Of a stretch of DNA of 64,000 bases, positions 8,990 through 55,460 are shown one piece after another. The stretch covers positions 496,001-560,000 of the forward strand of contig CM048557.1 in the NCBI GenBank assembly GCA_026413225.1, in the 5' to 3' direction. The stretch's first letter is position 1. Each line of letters starts with the position of its first letter. A program made the translations under genes and the position numbers. This stretch comes from Otis tarda. Its lineage: Eukaryota; Chordata; Aves; Otidiformes; Otididae. The notes under the pieces were generated by a model. That model was not told the DNA's origin, did no database searches, and was given only the letters and a program-made list of their open reading frames with translations.

Positions 8990-10195
8990 GCGTTCGTCGT
9001 ATTTTAACAAGCTGTGTGGCAGCTCCATGGACATCAGTCACGGAAAGAACAAACGTGTGGGTAACTATGGCTGGTGCCACAGGGCGGGGTGCCATTTGTC
9101 TGTCTGAATCATCTTCAAATAAGCCTTTCAGAACATGCTTGGTCAATCTGCCAGATTGGATAGCGGTAGGACGGCAACTCTGTGTAAAACAACAGCAGCT
9201 GCGAGTGCTGAGTGCTAAATTACAAAAGATGGAACTTTTGGGATCACTAAAGATGGACTTCTACCTATTTTCTTTAACTATTCAGGAGCTAATGTTACTA
9301 GAGGGGTAATGATTGTAAATGCTTTAAGACCTATACATTGTAACGATACAGCATGGTGTAATCACGCGAGCACATAAACGAAGTACACATAGCTTTGAAT
9401 CTGATTGCCAAGATAATACAGAGTTTTGGAAACCAAGTGAAATTATTGCTGCTTCAATCTTTGCACGTGGTGTGGCAAGTGCCCAGGCATTATCTACACT
9501 AAATAAATTGGGCTTTTGGCTTGCTAAGCAAACGCATACAGCTGCATTGGTACTATCAACGCTGTTAATTGATGTAGATTCTATACACTACGCTACTTTA
9601 CAAAACAGAACCGCTGTTAGCCTGCAGAGCACATATTTGACAGGCCTTGTTGCATGTGCTGGCCACACATGCAGCAAAGTCCAGTCAGGCCGTGTTGTGT
9701 GCGCTGGCCACCCGTGCAGCAACGTCTAGTCAGTACTCTTTCACTGAATCTGCTGAGGGTATAAACGGAGGTGGCTCGGAGCGAAGGGGAGAGGACAGAC
9801 CCAGAGCACACTTTATTTACAACAGGGGATACCCTGAAGGTGCTGCGCCTGCCTCCTTTCTCTGCTCTGACCCGGCTGATCATCACCCTCCTGTTCGGCG
9901 GTGTCTTCGGCGTAGTCGAGTTGGTAACAGAATAGATCAGTAGTAGATTCTTTATTATTAGTACAAAATCATGGTTGTCAGGATTTTGATGGGCTTTGCT
10001 GCATGAATCTGTCCGATTATTCGGAATCAATTCACAAAGTATTCAAAACTTGCAAAAAGGAGTACAAAAACTGCAACAAAGTGATGATTTTGATATATTC
10101 AGAAATCTTTTTGGTGGGTTGATAAAAGCTTATTACAAATAGCTGTAGGATGCTTATTCATTCTTTTTATATATGTATTTTGATCTGTATTCTGT
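8990..10195 (+). pseudogene. env: Alpharetrovirus-like env, interrupted
   Basis: The surface subunit is represented by NVWVTMAGATGRGAICLS (about 9051-9104) and a PFRTCLV block, which resemble avian leukosis-type SU. The transmembrane subunit starts near 9420 with an internal fusion-peptide-like IFARGVASAQAL and a heptad region ending at LQNR (about 9609). LTR sequence then intervenes (9611-9925). TM resumes with a CX6CC disulfide motif (CQDFDGLCC, about 9975-10001), a second heptad region and a membrane span to about 10195. There are stops in the membrane span and one single-base deletion near 10035. It is not expressed as a whole protein. Confidence 0.8.
9611..9925 (+). repeat. LTR family C fragment inside env
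   Basis: Closely matches the minus-strand LTR at 14564-14949 but lacks about the first 100 bp of that copy. Shared landmarks are GCTGTTAGCC, GGTATAAAC (TATA-like, about 9755) and the CTGAAGGTGCTG segment. It is bounded by the direct repeat AACAGAA (9604-9610 and 9926-9932), and the env heptad reading resumes on the far side. Confidence 0.75.
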
Positions 10196-10202
10196 GTGTG
10201 TT

Positions 10203-11341
10203 TGTTGTGGTTTTGTTAGTGAGGGGGGGCCTAAGGTGGTAGCTTCTGCAGGAAACTGCTAGAAGTCGCTCCCCTTTGTTCAGTGGACTCGGCCGGGCCT
10301 AGGGCGGACCTGCTGCTGGCCAAGGTCGAGCCGATTGGTAGCAGAATGTCGTGTGATAACGCCTCTGCGATATTTAAGAAGGGGAAAACAGGAAAAAAAA
10401 AAGAGAGAAGAGAAGATGTGAAGAAGCTGAGTGGGGGCAGAGGCACAGAGGGGGAGGCGCAGGCCTCCTGGGCCTTGCAGGCCTCACCCTCTGGCCTCTC
10501 GCCAGGCAGCCGACTGGGCCCAACTCGGTCCGGCCTGGCTGCAAGAAGTGGAAAGGAGATGAGAAGTGAATAAGATGTAAAAAAAGATCCTGAGAGACAT
10601 CTACCAGCCTGTTGTGAGGAACGGCTGCAGATGCTAAGGTCAGTTCAGAAGGAGGGGGAGGAGTAATGCGGCTCCTGGCCAAGATTCCCCTGTAGCCTGT
10701 GGTGACGACCATGGTGGAGCAGGTTGTCCCCCCGCAGCCCATGGAGGTCCACGGAGGAGCAGAGATCCACTTGGAGCCCATGAAGGACCCCACACCGGGG
10801 GAGGTGGATGCCTGAAGGCGGCTGTGGCCCACGGAGGGCCCGCTGGGACAGCTGTTCTGGAGAGACTGTACTCCGTGGAAGAGATGACCCATGCCGGAGC
10901 AGTTCCACGAAGGACTGTGGCCCGTGGGAGGGACCCCACGATGGAGCAGGGGAGGAATGTGAGGAGTTCTTCCCCCAACCATGAAGCAGCGGCGTGAAAC
11001 AACGTATGATGAACTGACTGCAATCCCCATTCCCTCTTCCACCCTGTGCCGCTCGGGGGGGGAGGTAGTAGAGATAATGTTAAGCTTGGGAAGATGGAGG
11101 GGTGGATGGAGGTTATCTTGTTCTCTGTTTCATTATCCTGCTGTTTGTAGTAATAAATGAATAGTTTTCCCCAAGTCGAGTCTGTTTTGCCCGTGACGGT
11201 AACTTTAAGGATTTCTCCCTGTCCTTATCTCAAACCTCGAGCCGTTTTTCCTTATGTTTTTCTCTCCCTGTTCTCTCGGAGGGTGGGGGGAGTGAGAGAG
11301 AGACTGCGTAGTCTGGTCCTGATCAGGGCTGAACTACGACA
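10203..11341 (+). mobile_element. LTR family B, full length, copy B
   Basis: A 1139-bp LTR beginning TGTTGTGGTTTTGTTAG and ending ACTACGACA. It has a TATTTAAG box near 10370, a purine tract, degenerate GGAGCCCATG-type repeats in the middle, and AATAAA near 11154. No polypurine tract precedes it, so it looks like a solo LTR inserted at the end of the env fragment, or a recombination joint, rather than a normal 3' LTR. I found no convincing target duplication. Confidence 0.85.
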
Positions 11342-11860
11342 GGGTTGAAATATGTGCAGACTTTAATAGATAAAGTGTTGAAACAAACCTCTTCTCATAA
11401 ACAAAGAAGAGAGATGTGGGTATTTCTTGAGCAAGTACGGTGTCAGTGAAGGCGAACTGACCTTGGGAGAGGGATACAATCATGCTCGCTGGAAGAAAGC
11501 CATGGAATGAGAAGGGAAGCTTTAAGATACAAAACATTGTTAGTGGAATTTATGGCTTGTTTCAACAGAGGCTTGCAAAAAAGAAACTAGTCACTGGCCT
11601 TGTATATAGGAAAGTTACTGGAGTTGTTATGTTTGTAATAGTAGAAGAATGCTATAGTAGAAAATTGCTAGAAGATAGTGAAACTTAGCAGTCATGAATA
11701 TGTATAATGTGATCAGTAATTTTATTGGCTAAGCTTGTGTGTGGGATAACTGGGTGGTTGCTATCCTTGGCTAAAATCAGAATTGTGATACTAGGCATCA
11801 TACTAGGTATAATTATTAACATTCCGTGCTTGGTTACCTGCCTACAAAAGTGATACAGAG
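11342..11860 (+). pseudogene. ERV remnant with a second Env membrane anchor
   Basis: Mostly unrecognised to about 11735. Then a frame gives GWLLSLAKIRIVIL and IINIPCLVTCLQK before a stop at about 11853: a hydrophobic span followed by a Cys-rich end, as at the C terminus of alpharetrovirus-type TM. The env at 8990-10195 already has a membrane span of different sequence, so this is a separate env remnant or the far side of an LTR insertion. Confidence 0.5.
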
Positions 11861-11871
11861 AATACTACATC

Positions 11872-12640
11872 AGGGCGCACACGCCATATGACGTCAGTTC
11901 CAACTGCCCATCTCACAGGCTTGGGCTGTAGTGGCAGCCTGTCCAGCATGTCAAGCAGCAAAGCCAAACCAGGCCTTATACTACCCAGGCATTAACCCTG
12001 GGGGTATGCTCCGAACCAGGTATGGCAAGTGGATATCACAGAGTACGTGCTATTTGGTTGTCTCAAATACATTCATGTTGCAGTCGACACTTGCTCCCGA
12101 GCTCTCTTCATATGTCCATTCACAATGTCCACAACGCAGAAATCCATCCTACACCGGAACCGGGCTTTTGCCTGCCTAGGGGTACCTCGGGAGATAAAGA
12201 CCGACAATGGGCCAAATTATCAATCACGGGTATTTTGCAACTTCCTGCAGATGCGGGGAGTCCGCCATACGTTTGGCATTCCTTTGAACAGCACCGGGCA
12301 AGTGATTGTAGAATGCGCACACAAAACCCTGAAAGCACAGCTAACGCGCTTAAGAGAGGGGTTTGCCAGAGGTCTTAGTCGATAAAGCGCTTGTGGTACC
12401 GAATCATATGTCCTTCGCTAACCCCCAATCCTTTTTCCCCTATCCAGAACCATTTTTTGTCGCGTCAGCCGCTGTTTGGGGGCAAGGTACTCCCAAAGGT
12501 CTGGTACCACCTGCCAGAAGACCCACTTTGGGAAGGTCCTGCTGATCTGCTAATAAGGGGACGAGGGTATGCTTGCATCTCCACAGGTGTGGGGACCTGA
12601 TGGATCCCGGCCCCGTTGGTACAGCCGTGGCTGGAGGATT
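11872..12640 (+). pseudogene. pol: pol integrase of the outer provirus
   Basis: Begins with the N-terminal zinc domain (HQGAH, then CPAC at about 11940). The catalytic core lies in one frame from 12029 to 12385: first Asp in VDITEY (12032), second Asp in KTDNGPNY (12203-12205), Glu in QVIVEC (12311-12313). The last two are separated by 35 residues, the classical D,D-35-E spacing. The C-terminal domain is seen as LWEGPADLL and GRGYACIST (about 12525-12590). A Trp to stop change near 11894, a frameshift near 12010 and another after 12385 inactivate it. RT and RNase H of this element are absent. Confidence 0.88.
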
Positions 12641-13289
12641 GGCAGAGTAACCGAGCGGCGCAGTGCTCTCCAGCTTACCCTAGTGGGATTGATCCTGATT
12701 GTGAGTCTTCCAATGGCAGTGATAACAACTAACTTCTGGGAGCAGTTCACGCATTACACAAACCCTGCTCAGGTTTGCATAGTGCGTGGCCTGTTGGGCT
12801 CTTAAAAATGCCAGCCGCACAGCCCTCGCCATATCTGAACCGGCGACTGCTTTAGCAGCACACGACAAAGGACTGACACAAATGAAGTTGGCATTAGATT
12901 ATGCCCTTGCGAGGCCTGGCATCGGTTGCAGCGACCTACAGGGAGTCCTAGGGCTCCAGGGTTACTGCTGTTTGGACTTCAGCAAGAACACCTCCTTGGC
13001 CTTGGAGAAGACGCGTGTGCATGCTGCCCAGTCAGTATTCAACGTCAAAGCCCTAAAGGACTGGGGGTAGTTTCCAGACATGTTCGGTTTACCTAGATGG
13101 CTAAGAAATATTGTGTCTATAGGTTTGATGATCCTAGCAGTTGCTTTGATAATGCTTTGTTTGTTTCTGTTATTGTTATGTTTCTTGCATGCTATGATTA
13201 AGGGGTCACTAGGCAACTATCCATGATCAACTATGTTATGGCGGCATCCGCCCCAGGGTACCAGCCATTAGACCAGGATGATTTAGCAT
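12641..13289 (+). pseudogene. env: Short env remnant of the outer provirus
   Basis: A hydrophobic leader-like segment (LTLVGLILIVSLPMAVI, about 12676-12726) follows the integrase end. Then NFWEQFTHYTNPAQ, a region with GLQGYCCLDFS (about 12949-12981), a long membrane span (about 13110-13200) and a short tail with a YQPL sorting-type motif ending at a TAG near 13288. This looks like an Env from which most of the surface subunit is deleted, with at least two frameshifts. It is different from the alpharetrovirus-like env at 8990-10195. Confidence 0.6.
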
Positions 13290-13302
13290 AGAGGGGGGGA
13301 AT
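13290..13302 (+). other. Polypurine tract
   Basis: AGAGGGGGGGAAT immediately before the TGTGGGG start of the 3' LTR, as expected for the plus-strand primer of reverse transcription. Confidence 0.85.
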
Positions 13303-13650
13303 TGTGGGGTAACGTTAGCAGGGCTGCATATATGCAGGAGGGACAGTCCGTGGCGATTCACGCACTGGGCACGGATAAGTCCATGACTGCAGGGGGCAGG
13401 CGTGTCCATGTATGTGGTAGGTACGGATAAGTCCATGGGCGCAGGGGCAGGTGCGTGGCGGGCATAGATGGGTCCATGGGCACAGGGGGGCGGGTGCGTT
13501 CGCGTGCGTAGCGGGTGTACGGATATTTAACCCTGTGTTGCGCAGCATTAAATTGAAGGCTTGGCTTGGCGGTATCCGTGTGATGCCCTGCTTTCCCTGG
13601 GGCGGGGTTCCGGTGCGTCCTGGGTTGGTTTGCTGGCAAGAGAACTGGCA
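13303..13650 (+). repeat. 3' LTR of the provirus
   Basis: 348 bp, starting TGTGGGGTAA and ending GAACTGGCA, followed by GTGTG that repeats the left flank. It keeps the TATTTAA box and ATTAAA. The enhancer repeats have decayed more here than in the 5' LTR: the middle unit reads GGTACGGATAAG and the third GGGCATAGATGG. Confidence 0.92.
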
Positions 13651-13655
13651 GTGTG

Positions 13656-14124
13656 GAGTGAGTATTGAGCTTATGGCCACATAAAGGAGTTTAGTGGCTT
13701 CTTTACATCCATCCTGAACGAAATTTCAGCAAAGTTTACCTTAGGGGTAAAGCCAACTCCCAGCTGACTAGAGGGGATTAAAGGGAGCTGTGTCACCACG
13801 GGATGGGCATGCTATGGCATCCTGCTTTTTTGGCTAGAGCCAGCTTCAGAGCAGGGACTCCCTTATGCTGCCCACTAAATTTCTGCTTTATCTCATCCTT
13901 ATAGTAGTGACATACAGTAATCAAGACTCTTCACAACTTTTGTCTTAAACCTAATTTGGACATTTCAAATATGTCTCTCTATTATTTTCATCTGAAATAA
14001 TTTTTATGGGTATTTTATATATCTCAGATTAAAATACTTTAAAAATGTAAATGCTAGAGCTATTCTTTGGCAATGTAGCATCTGTCTCTCCAGCATGAGA
14101 GAAAGGGACAAATCACTTCCCAAC
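13656..14124. other. No gene or repeat recognised
   Basis: Unique-looking flank between the provirus and the next LTR fragment. Includes AT-rich stretches; nothing further seen. Confidence 0.5.
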
Positions 14125-14419
14125 TGCGATGGTTTAGCCTGAATTACTGCACAGTTTCTCACTCACCCTCCCCTCCAGTGGGATGGGGGAGAGAATTGGG
14201 AAGGAAGGAGAACTCGTGGGTTGAGATGAAGACAATTTACTAAAATAACAAGGAAAAACTACAATAATAACAGAATATAAGGATCTTAAAATACACAAAG
14301 TGAACAATATATGTTTTCTCACCATCCGATGTCCCAATGACCGATACTGTCTGTCCCGAGCAGCAATCATGGAAACAAAACTGAGCAGCGAGCAAAAGGG
14401 AGCCATTGTTCCCCAGTAG
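14125..14419 (-). mobile_element. LTR family D fragment (3' part)
   Basis: On the minus strand this is the 3' part of the LTR seen complete at 30196-30827. It ends AACCATCGCA at 14125 and contains the CATGATTGCTGCTC and GACATCGGATGGTGAGAAAA region. Similarity stops at about 14419, next to an unrelated AATAAA-containing segment. Confidence 0.82.
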
Positions 14420-14563
14420 ATTTTCTATGCACAAAGATCACCCAGCATATGATATTTAAAAGCACAACAGTATTTATTGCTCTATTATAGCCTTGCATAA
14501 GCAGTTACTACCATAAGCAGTTACAGTTCCTAGCATAAGCAGTTACCAGCATATTGTTTTCCC
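14420..14563. repeat. CATAAGCAGTTAC short repeats
   Basis: Three copies of CATAAGCAGTTAC at about 14495-14550, separated by 5-14 bases. On the minus strand the segment follows the family C LTR and includes AATAAA (about 14472), so it may be downstream sequence of that element. Confidence 0.55.
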
Positions 14564-14949
14564 TTTATGAGAGTCTTACCACCCCGACTAAGCCGGAGAC
14601 ACCACTGAGCAGGAGGATGACGATCAGCGGGGTCAGAGCAGAGAAGGGAGGTAGGCACAGCACCTTCAGGGTGTCCCCTGTTGTTTGTAGAGTGTGCTCT
14701 GGGTCCTTTTCTCTCTCCCTCTGCGCTGAGCCGCCTCTGTTTATACCCTCAGCAGATTCAGCAGAAGAGTACTGACCAGGTGTTGATGCACGCGTGGCCA
14801 GTGCATGCAGCAAGGCCTGCCAAGTACGTGCCCTGCTGGCTAACAGCAGTTCCCAGATAGCAGCAACATCCTGCTCAATAACAACCCTCCTAGCTCCCCT
14901 CTCCAAGGTCGTTGTTCTCACAGCTGTGTGCAGCTTGTAATTTCCCACA
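14564..14949 (-). mobile_element. LTR family C, near-complete copy
   Basis: On the minus strand it starts TGTGGGAAATTACAAG and has GGGTATAAACAGAGG (about 14750). It ends near GGTAAGA, where the copy at 9611-9925 reads GGTAAC. The minus-strand frame is open across almost its whole length and ends in a hydrophobic stretch (LTPLIVILLLSGVSGLVGVV). No target duplication is evident, so the true 3' boundary may lie further on. Confidence 0.7.
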
Positions 14950-16040
14950 GTGGCCCTACATGGACCATCACTGATATCCCTTACACAACATAGTGCAAAT
15001 CACAGTTTTTAGAATTATGTAAAAGGAAAAAAAAAGATAAAAAAAACAATAGCAAGAGAAACTGAGGAATCCTGTTTGCAGTCCAGCAACAATCATGGAA
15101 AAGTTACTCATTTGGAAAATTTATATACAAAAGCAAATCTGTTAAGCTGTTTCATATATGAAAAGACACTCTAGATAAACCTGAATAGTGCAGATTTTGC
15201 CAGCTGAGATGGTACTGGTTTGCCTGCCGTAGGCCATCCTCTGGGATGGTGGCCAGCTGAGAGAGGATGGCCTTCAAAACCAAGCTGGCTCCATCCAGGC
15301 TACGTGTTGGGAATGGCCTATGGCCCATGCTAACTCCATGTATGGGAAAAGTTTGCAAGACCACAAGCACAATAGGGTGGTAAAGGGAATCAAGCTTTAA
15401 TGTGGCATTTCCTGAAACCAACTAAACAAGTAAAGAAACAGTGTCCTTTATGAATTTTCTAAATTGCATCACTTTTAATTTGTGTTATTTTCTATATGTA
15501 TCTGCATTTCTGCTTTTCTATTTGATACGCAGGAGTTTTTTTTTGTTAATGTGCCTTCATTTCAGAGTTGTTCCAGGATAGGCTGTTTGGAAGACTTTTT
15601 TTTCTTGATTCTATTATCCGACTGTTCAATAAACTCTTCTCACAAAAATGACTCTCAAAATTTCAAATACATCACTGCATGTCATCCCCCAAACATGAGT
15701 CACTCTGTATACTAGTGATTAAATTTTACCAATCACTATGCACCTAACTTACAAATAGCAATGGTTATTTTATTGTGACTACTCATGTAAGTGAAACTAC
15801 TTCAGGGCCTATTTAGGCTTGTAGCATAAAGCCTGCAGAAGTGGCTTAGAGAGGACCAACTTAAGCAGTCCAATTCTGATTTTGTGACTGAGTCTACCCC
15901 TCCAGAAATGACAGCTCTGTTAATATTGATTTGCTGACAAATTTCTGACGCATCATCGGAATCTTTTGTTTGTTTTCTGCTAAAACTAGCAGAACAAAAT
16001 GCTTAAGAACTGTTTGTACCCTGTGCCTATCATAAAGCAA
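14950..16040. other. Intergenic, no gene recognised
   Basis: Mostly AT-rich single-copy-looking sequence upstream of the IPO7 CpG island. No exon, RNA gene or repeat that I recognise. Confidence 0.5.
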
Positions 16041-16059
16041 GCATGCCTCCAAGTCGTCC

Positions 16060-52626
<36,567 letters not shown>

Positions 52627-55460
52627 ATTATCACTTTTCCTGCTACTGTGTGATTGTAGTGAAGAGCTTGTGTTCCTCCCAATAGTGGTTCCAGAACTGG
52701 TTCATGTTATCTACAACTCACTCTAATTGATAAATAGATTGGATGAAAGCCCCAGAAGTGGGACCTGATCATGAAACCTAATACTGGAAAAGCAAACCAG
52801 AGGTTTTTTTGAAGATAGGAAAAATCTGAATCTAAAGCTTCAAATGACACACTTTGGGAATCGGAAATCAGGAGGGGATGTCATGAAGGCAGCTTTTCTT
52901 TTTCTGAGGAAAAAAAAAATTGGCATGGGCTGCAGGACAACTTAAAATGTCTCATTTACAGTACAAGCTAGAAGGCAGACTTCAGTTTTACACCTGTGGC
53001 AGTATAAGTATTTGCCCGATTTATTTCCCTTTTCTCCCTATTGGGTGTCTATTCTTTTAATGTAAATAAGAGAGAGTAATCCGATAGCCTTACTTAATCT
53101 TCATAATTTCCATTTATCATGATTGTTCATATGTAGAATATTGGACACTTAATGTAGCACTACATAACTGATAAATCTGTAAATGAATTAGCACTTTCAT
53201 ATTGAAACAAACCTGCTAGCCTGTGTACAAAAATAGCAAAATGTTTGCTGTTTATAAAAAATAAACATAAAAATTAAGGGATGTATTAGGGAAAATAATT
53301 TCAAGTTATTAATTTAAAATGATCTAGCAGTTTTGTACCTGATGACTTTGTGGTGCAGTCACCTCTGCAGTTGTGACTTGAATTCGGTTATGTAAAAGGA
53401 GTTAATATTTCATTGCTGCTAAAAAAAAAAGCAACACCCTACATGTCCTTTGTTTTTCTTAAAGATCTCACTGTACAAGGTGAAATTTGGATACAAATGT
53501 GTACTGTAAGCACTGAAGAAAAAGTTACTTTCTCTAAAGCAGGTAAATAAGATGTGAAGTTCTGCTTTTAAGAGTCGATTGAAATGTGTGGATATGAAAC
53601 ATCTATATATGCAATCTATTAAAAACACAATCATTTAATTTGGCTAATCTCGGCTATGATCTATGAATCCAATTTCCCACTCCTAATTTTGCAAAATATT
53701 CTTTATCTAGCACATGGTAGTGCAGGTGCACTACTCTTGCATTTCATTCCCTCTCTTTTTGCACTCCCAGCATTAGTGTGTGCTGTATTTGACACTGTAT
53801 TTGAAGTTTTGCCAACCTTTCTTTTTTGAAGCCACTATTTTCTTCCTTCAAAGTTGCTACAGTAAATAGTATTTTAGCTAGAGAGGCAAAATACAGTTCC
53901 CTCTGGGACCACTATCAAAACCACTGTATGAAGAAGCCATCAGGGAGATGCTGTGAATGGGTTGGCTTACATGCCCCCTTTTTCTTTTTGAAAAGCAAAA
54001 TTCCATAGGTTTTGATCTTGCCTTGAGATCATTGGTGTAAGGTCTTTTAAATCAAATGTTGGGGGTTTTTTTGGCTGTTTTTATATAAAAATGTCACCTG
54101 CTGTTACGATTGATATTAAACAAGCTACCTTAATTTAATGTAAGCCTCCAAAATTTATACAGATTAGAAATAAACTGGGTTTATATCTGTAAAAATGAAA
54201 TGCACATATATATATTATGATATTCAAAATGCAGTCTTCAGAAAATTGGTTTGTGTGGTGTGGTTTTTTGCATCAGCAGAGTAACAGGAATTCATGGTTT
54301 GGGATTTCCTTGACAAGCTGACTAGCACCACGCTCTGCCTTCCATTTGTTGCACAACCACTAGCACTTCTCTTGGCAAGTGTTACGGGTTTTTCTAGTCC
54401 ATCCTCTCTGGTCTGCCTTTCTTGAGCAAATATAATTCCCTGCACAGAGTGCTAATGTGAGAGACTGAGCCAGGACTGTACTGCCATGTTGCCCTAGCCA
54501 AATACCAAAGGGATACTTTAAAAGCAAATTGTGGACTTAAAAGGATGGATATTGCACCTAATGTAAAAAAAAGCCGAAAAAATTAAGCCTTGAATGAGAG
54601 TACCCATTACAGTAGTGGTTCAAGAACCACGGTAGTACTTCTGAATCTTTAGCTGACTGGCCAAGTACATATAGCAGAACTGGTTTTTTTTGTAGATATG
54701 TAGCTCATGAGCACATACAGGTGTACTCTGGCCTCAAGATAATCTCTAGACAAGGTTTTATTTTTGTAGAAAAAGGTGACAGACATAATTACAGCATGCC
54801 TTTTCCTGTGCATTCCTTGACCTTGAAAAATGCCCAGTTTGACAGAAATAATTTCTATACATTTGCTTGTTGGATATCTGCTTATCTTGTTATGTATCCC
54901 CAAAAATGTAAGAGAACCTTTTAGGAGAGAGGAGGCACTTTTGCCTCATGGCAGAAGATACAACAGAGCACCAGTGAGAAGGCTCTATATGCAAAGCAGA
55001 TGAAAAAAATGAGGGTAAAATCACCAATTTAGTGCCATTGTCATTTCTGGAACAGTTCTATATTTTTCAAGTCACAAGTCAAGAGAAGAATTCTATCTTG
55101 GTGTGAGGAATACAGTCTTACTTAAAGGGTGCTTTTTTGTGTTGCTAGACTGGTTAGCAAGGAGCATCTTTTTTAAGAATGGATCTAGAACTTTGCTTTC
55201 CTTTGCTCCAAGAAATGTATTTATATAAATTGCAAAACAATTTTGCATTGTTGTTGGTGGTGAATAGTGCATTTTGTGATGCAATATATCAATTTCAGTG
55301 ATACATTTATGTCAAATTTAAAATTGGTCTTCCTCCTAGAACTTGTACTTATCCATTCCATTTTCAAGGATAATGCAGTTCTAAAGGAAGAGCTGGGAAA
55401 TGTAAAGCCTGTTTTTTCTATTATGGAAGATCTCCTTGGATTAATAAACATCTAAAGCAA
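52627..55460 (+). other. IPO7: IPO7 3' UTR with alternative poly(A) signals
   Basis: Sequence after the TGA at 52624-52626. AATAAA occurs at 53260-53265, 54169-54174 and 55443-55448, with a further one at 55832-55837. Mammalian IPO7 transcripts have long 3' UTRs, so the distal sites are plausible, but which is used cannot be told from sequence. Confidence 0.6.

Larger units (their letters stand above)
4461..13650 (+). mobile_element. Mosaic endogenous retrovirus carrying an OPTN copy
   Basis: A provirus bounded by two LTRs of 347 and 348 bp, both beginning TGTGGGGTAA and ending CTGGCA. It is flanked by the direct repeat GTGTG (4456-4460 and 13651-13655), the 5-bp target duplication. Order inside: tRNA-Trp PBS, leader with splice donor, gag, OPTN retrocopy, fragments of at least one other ERV (RT, integrase tail, env, two foreign LTRs), integrase, short env, polypurine tract, 3' LTR. 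A hand alignment of the LTRs shows about 28 substitutions and one indel, roughly 8 percent, mostly transitions, so the insertion is old. No viral gene is intact. Whether the central block arrived before integration (recombinant virus) or by later nested insertion is not settled. Confidence 0.9.

Noticed and set aside
10374-11042. 222-aa minus-strand frame in LTR-B copy B, and the 183-aa frame at 39967-40518 in copy C
   Set aside because: Both are translations of the degenerate repeat block of the LTR; no domain and opposite or shifted frames between copies.
10203-11341. LTR-B copy B as the true 3' LTR of a second complete provirus starting at copy D (8247)
   Set aside because: No polypurine tract before 10203, no PBS after copy D, and env-like sequence continues after 11341; nested or recombinant origin fits better, though not proven.
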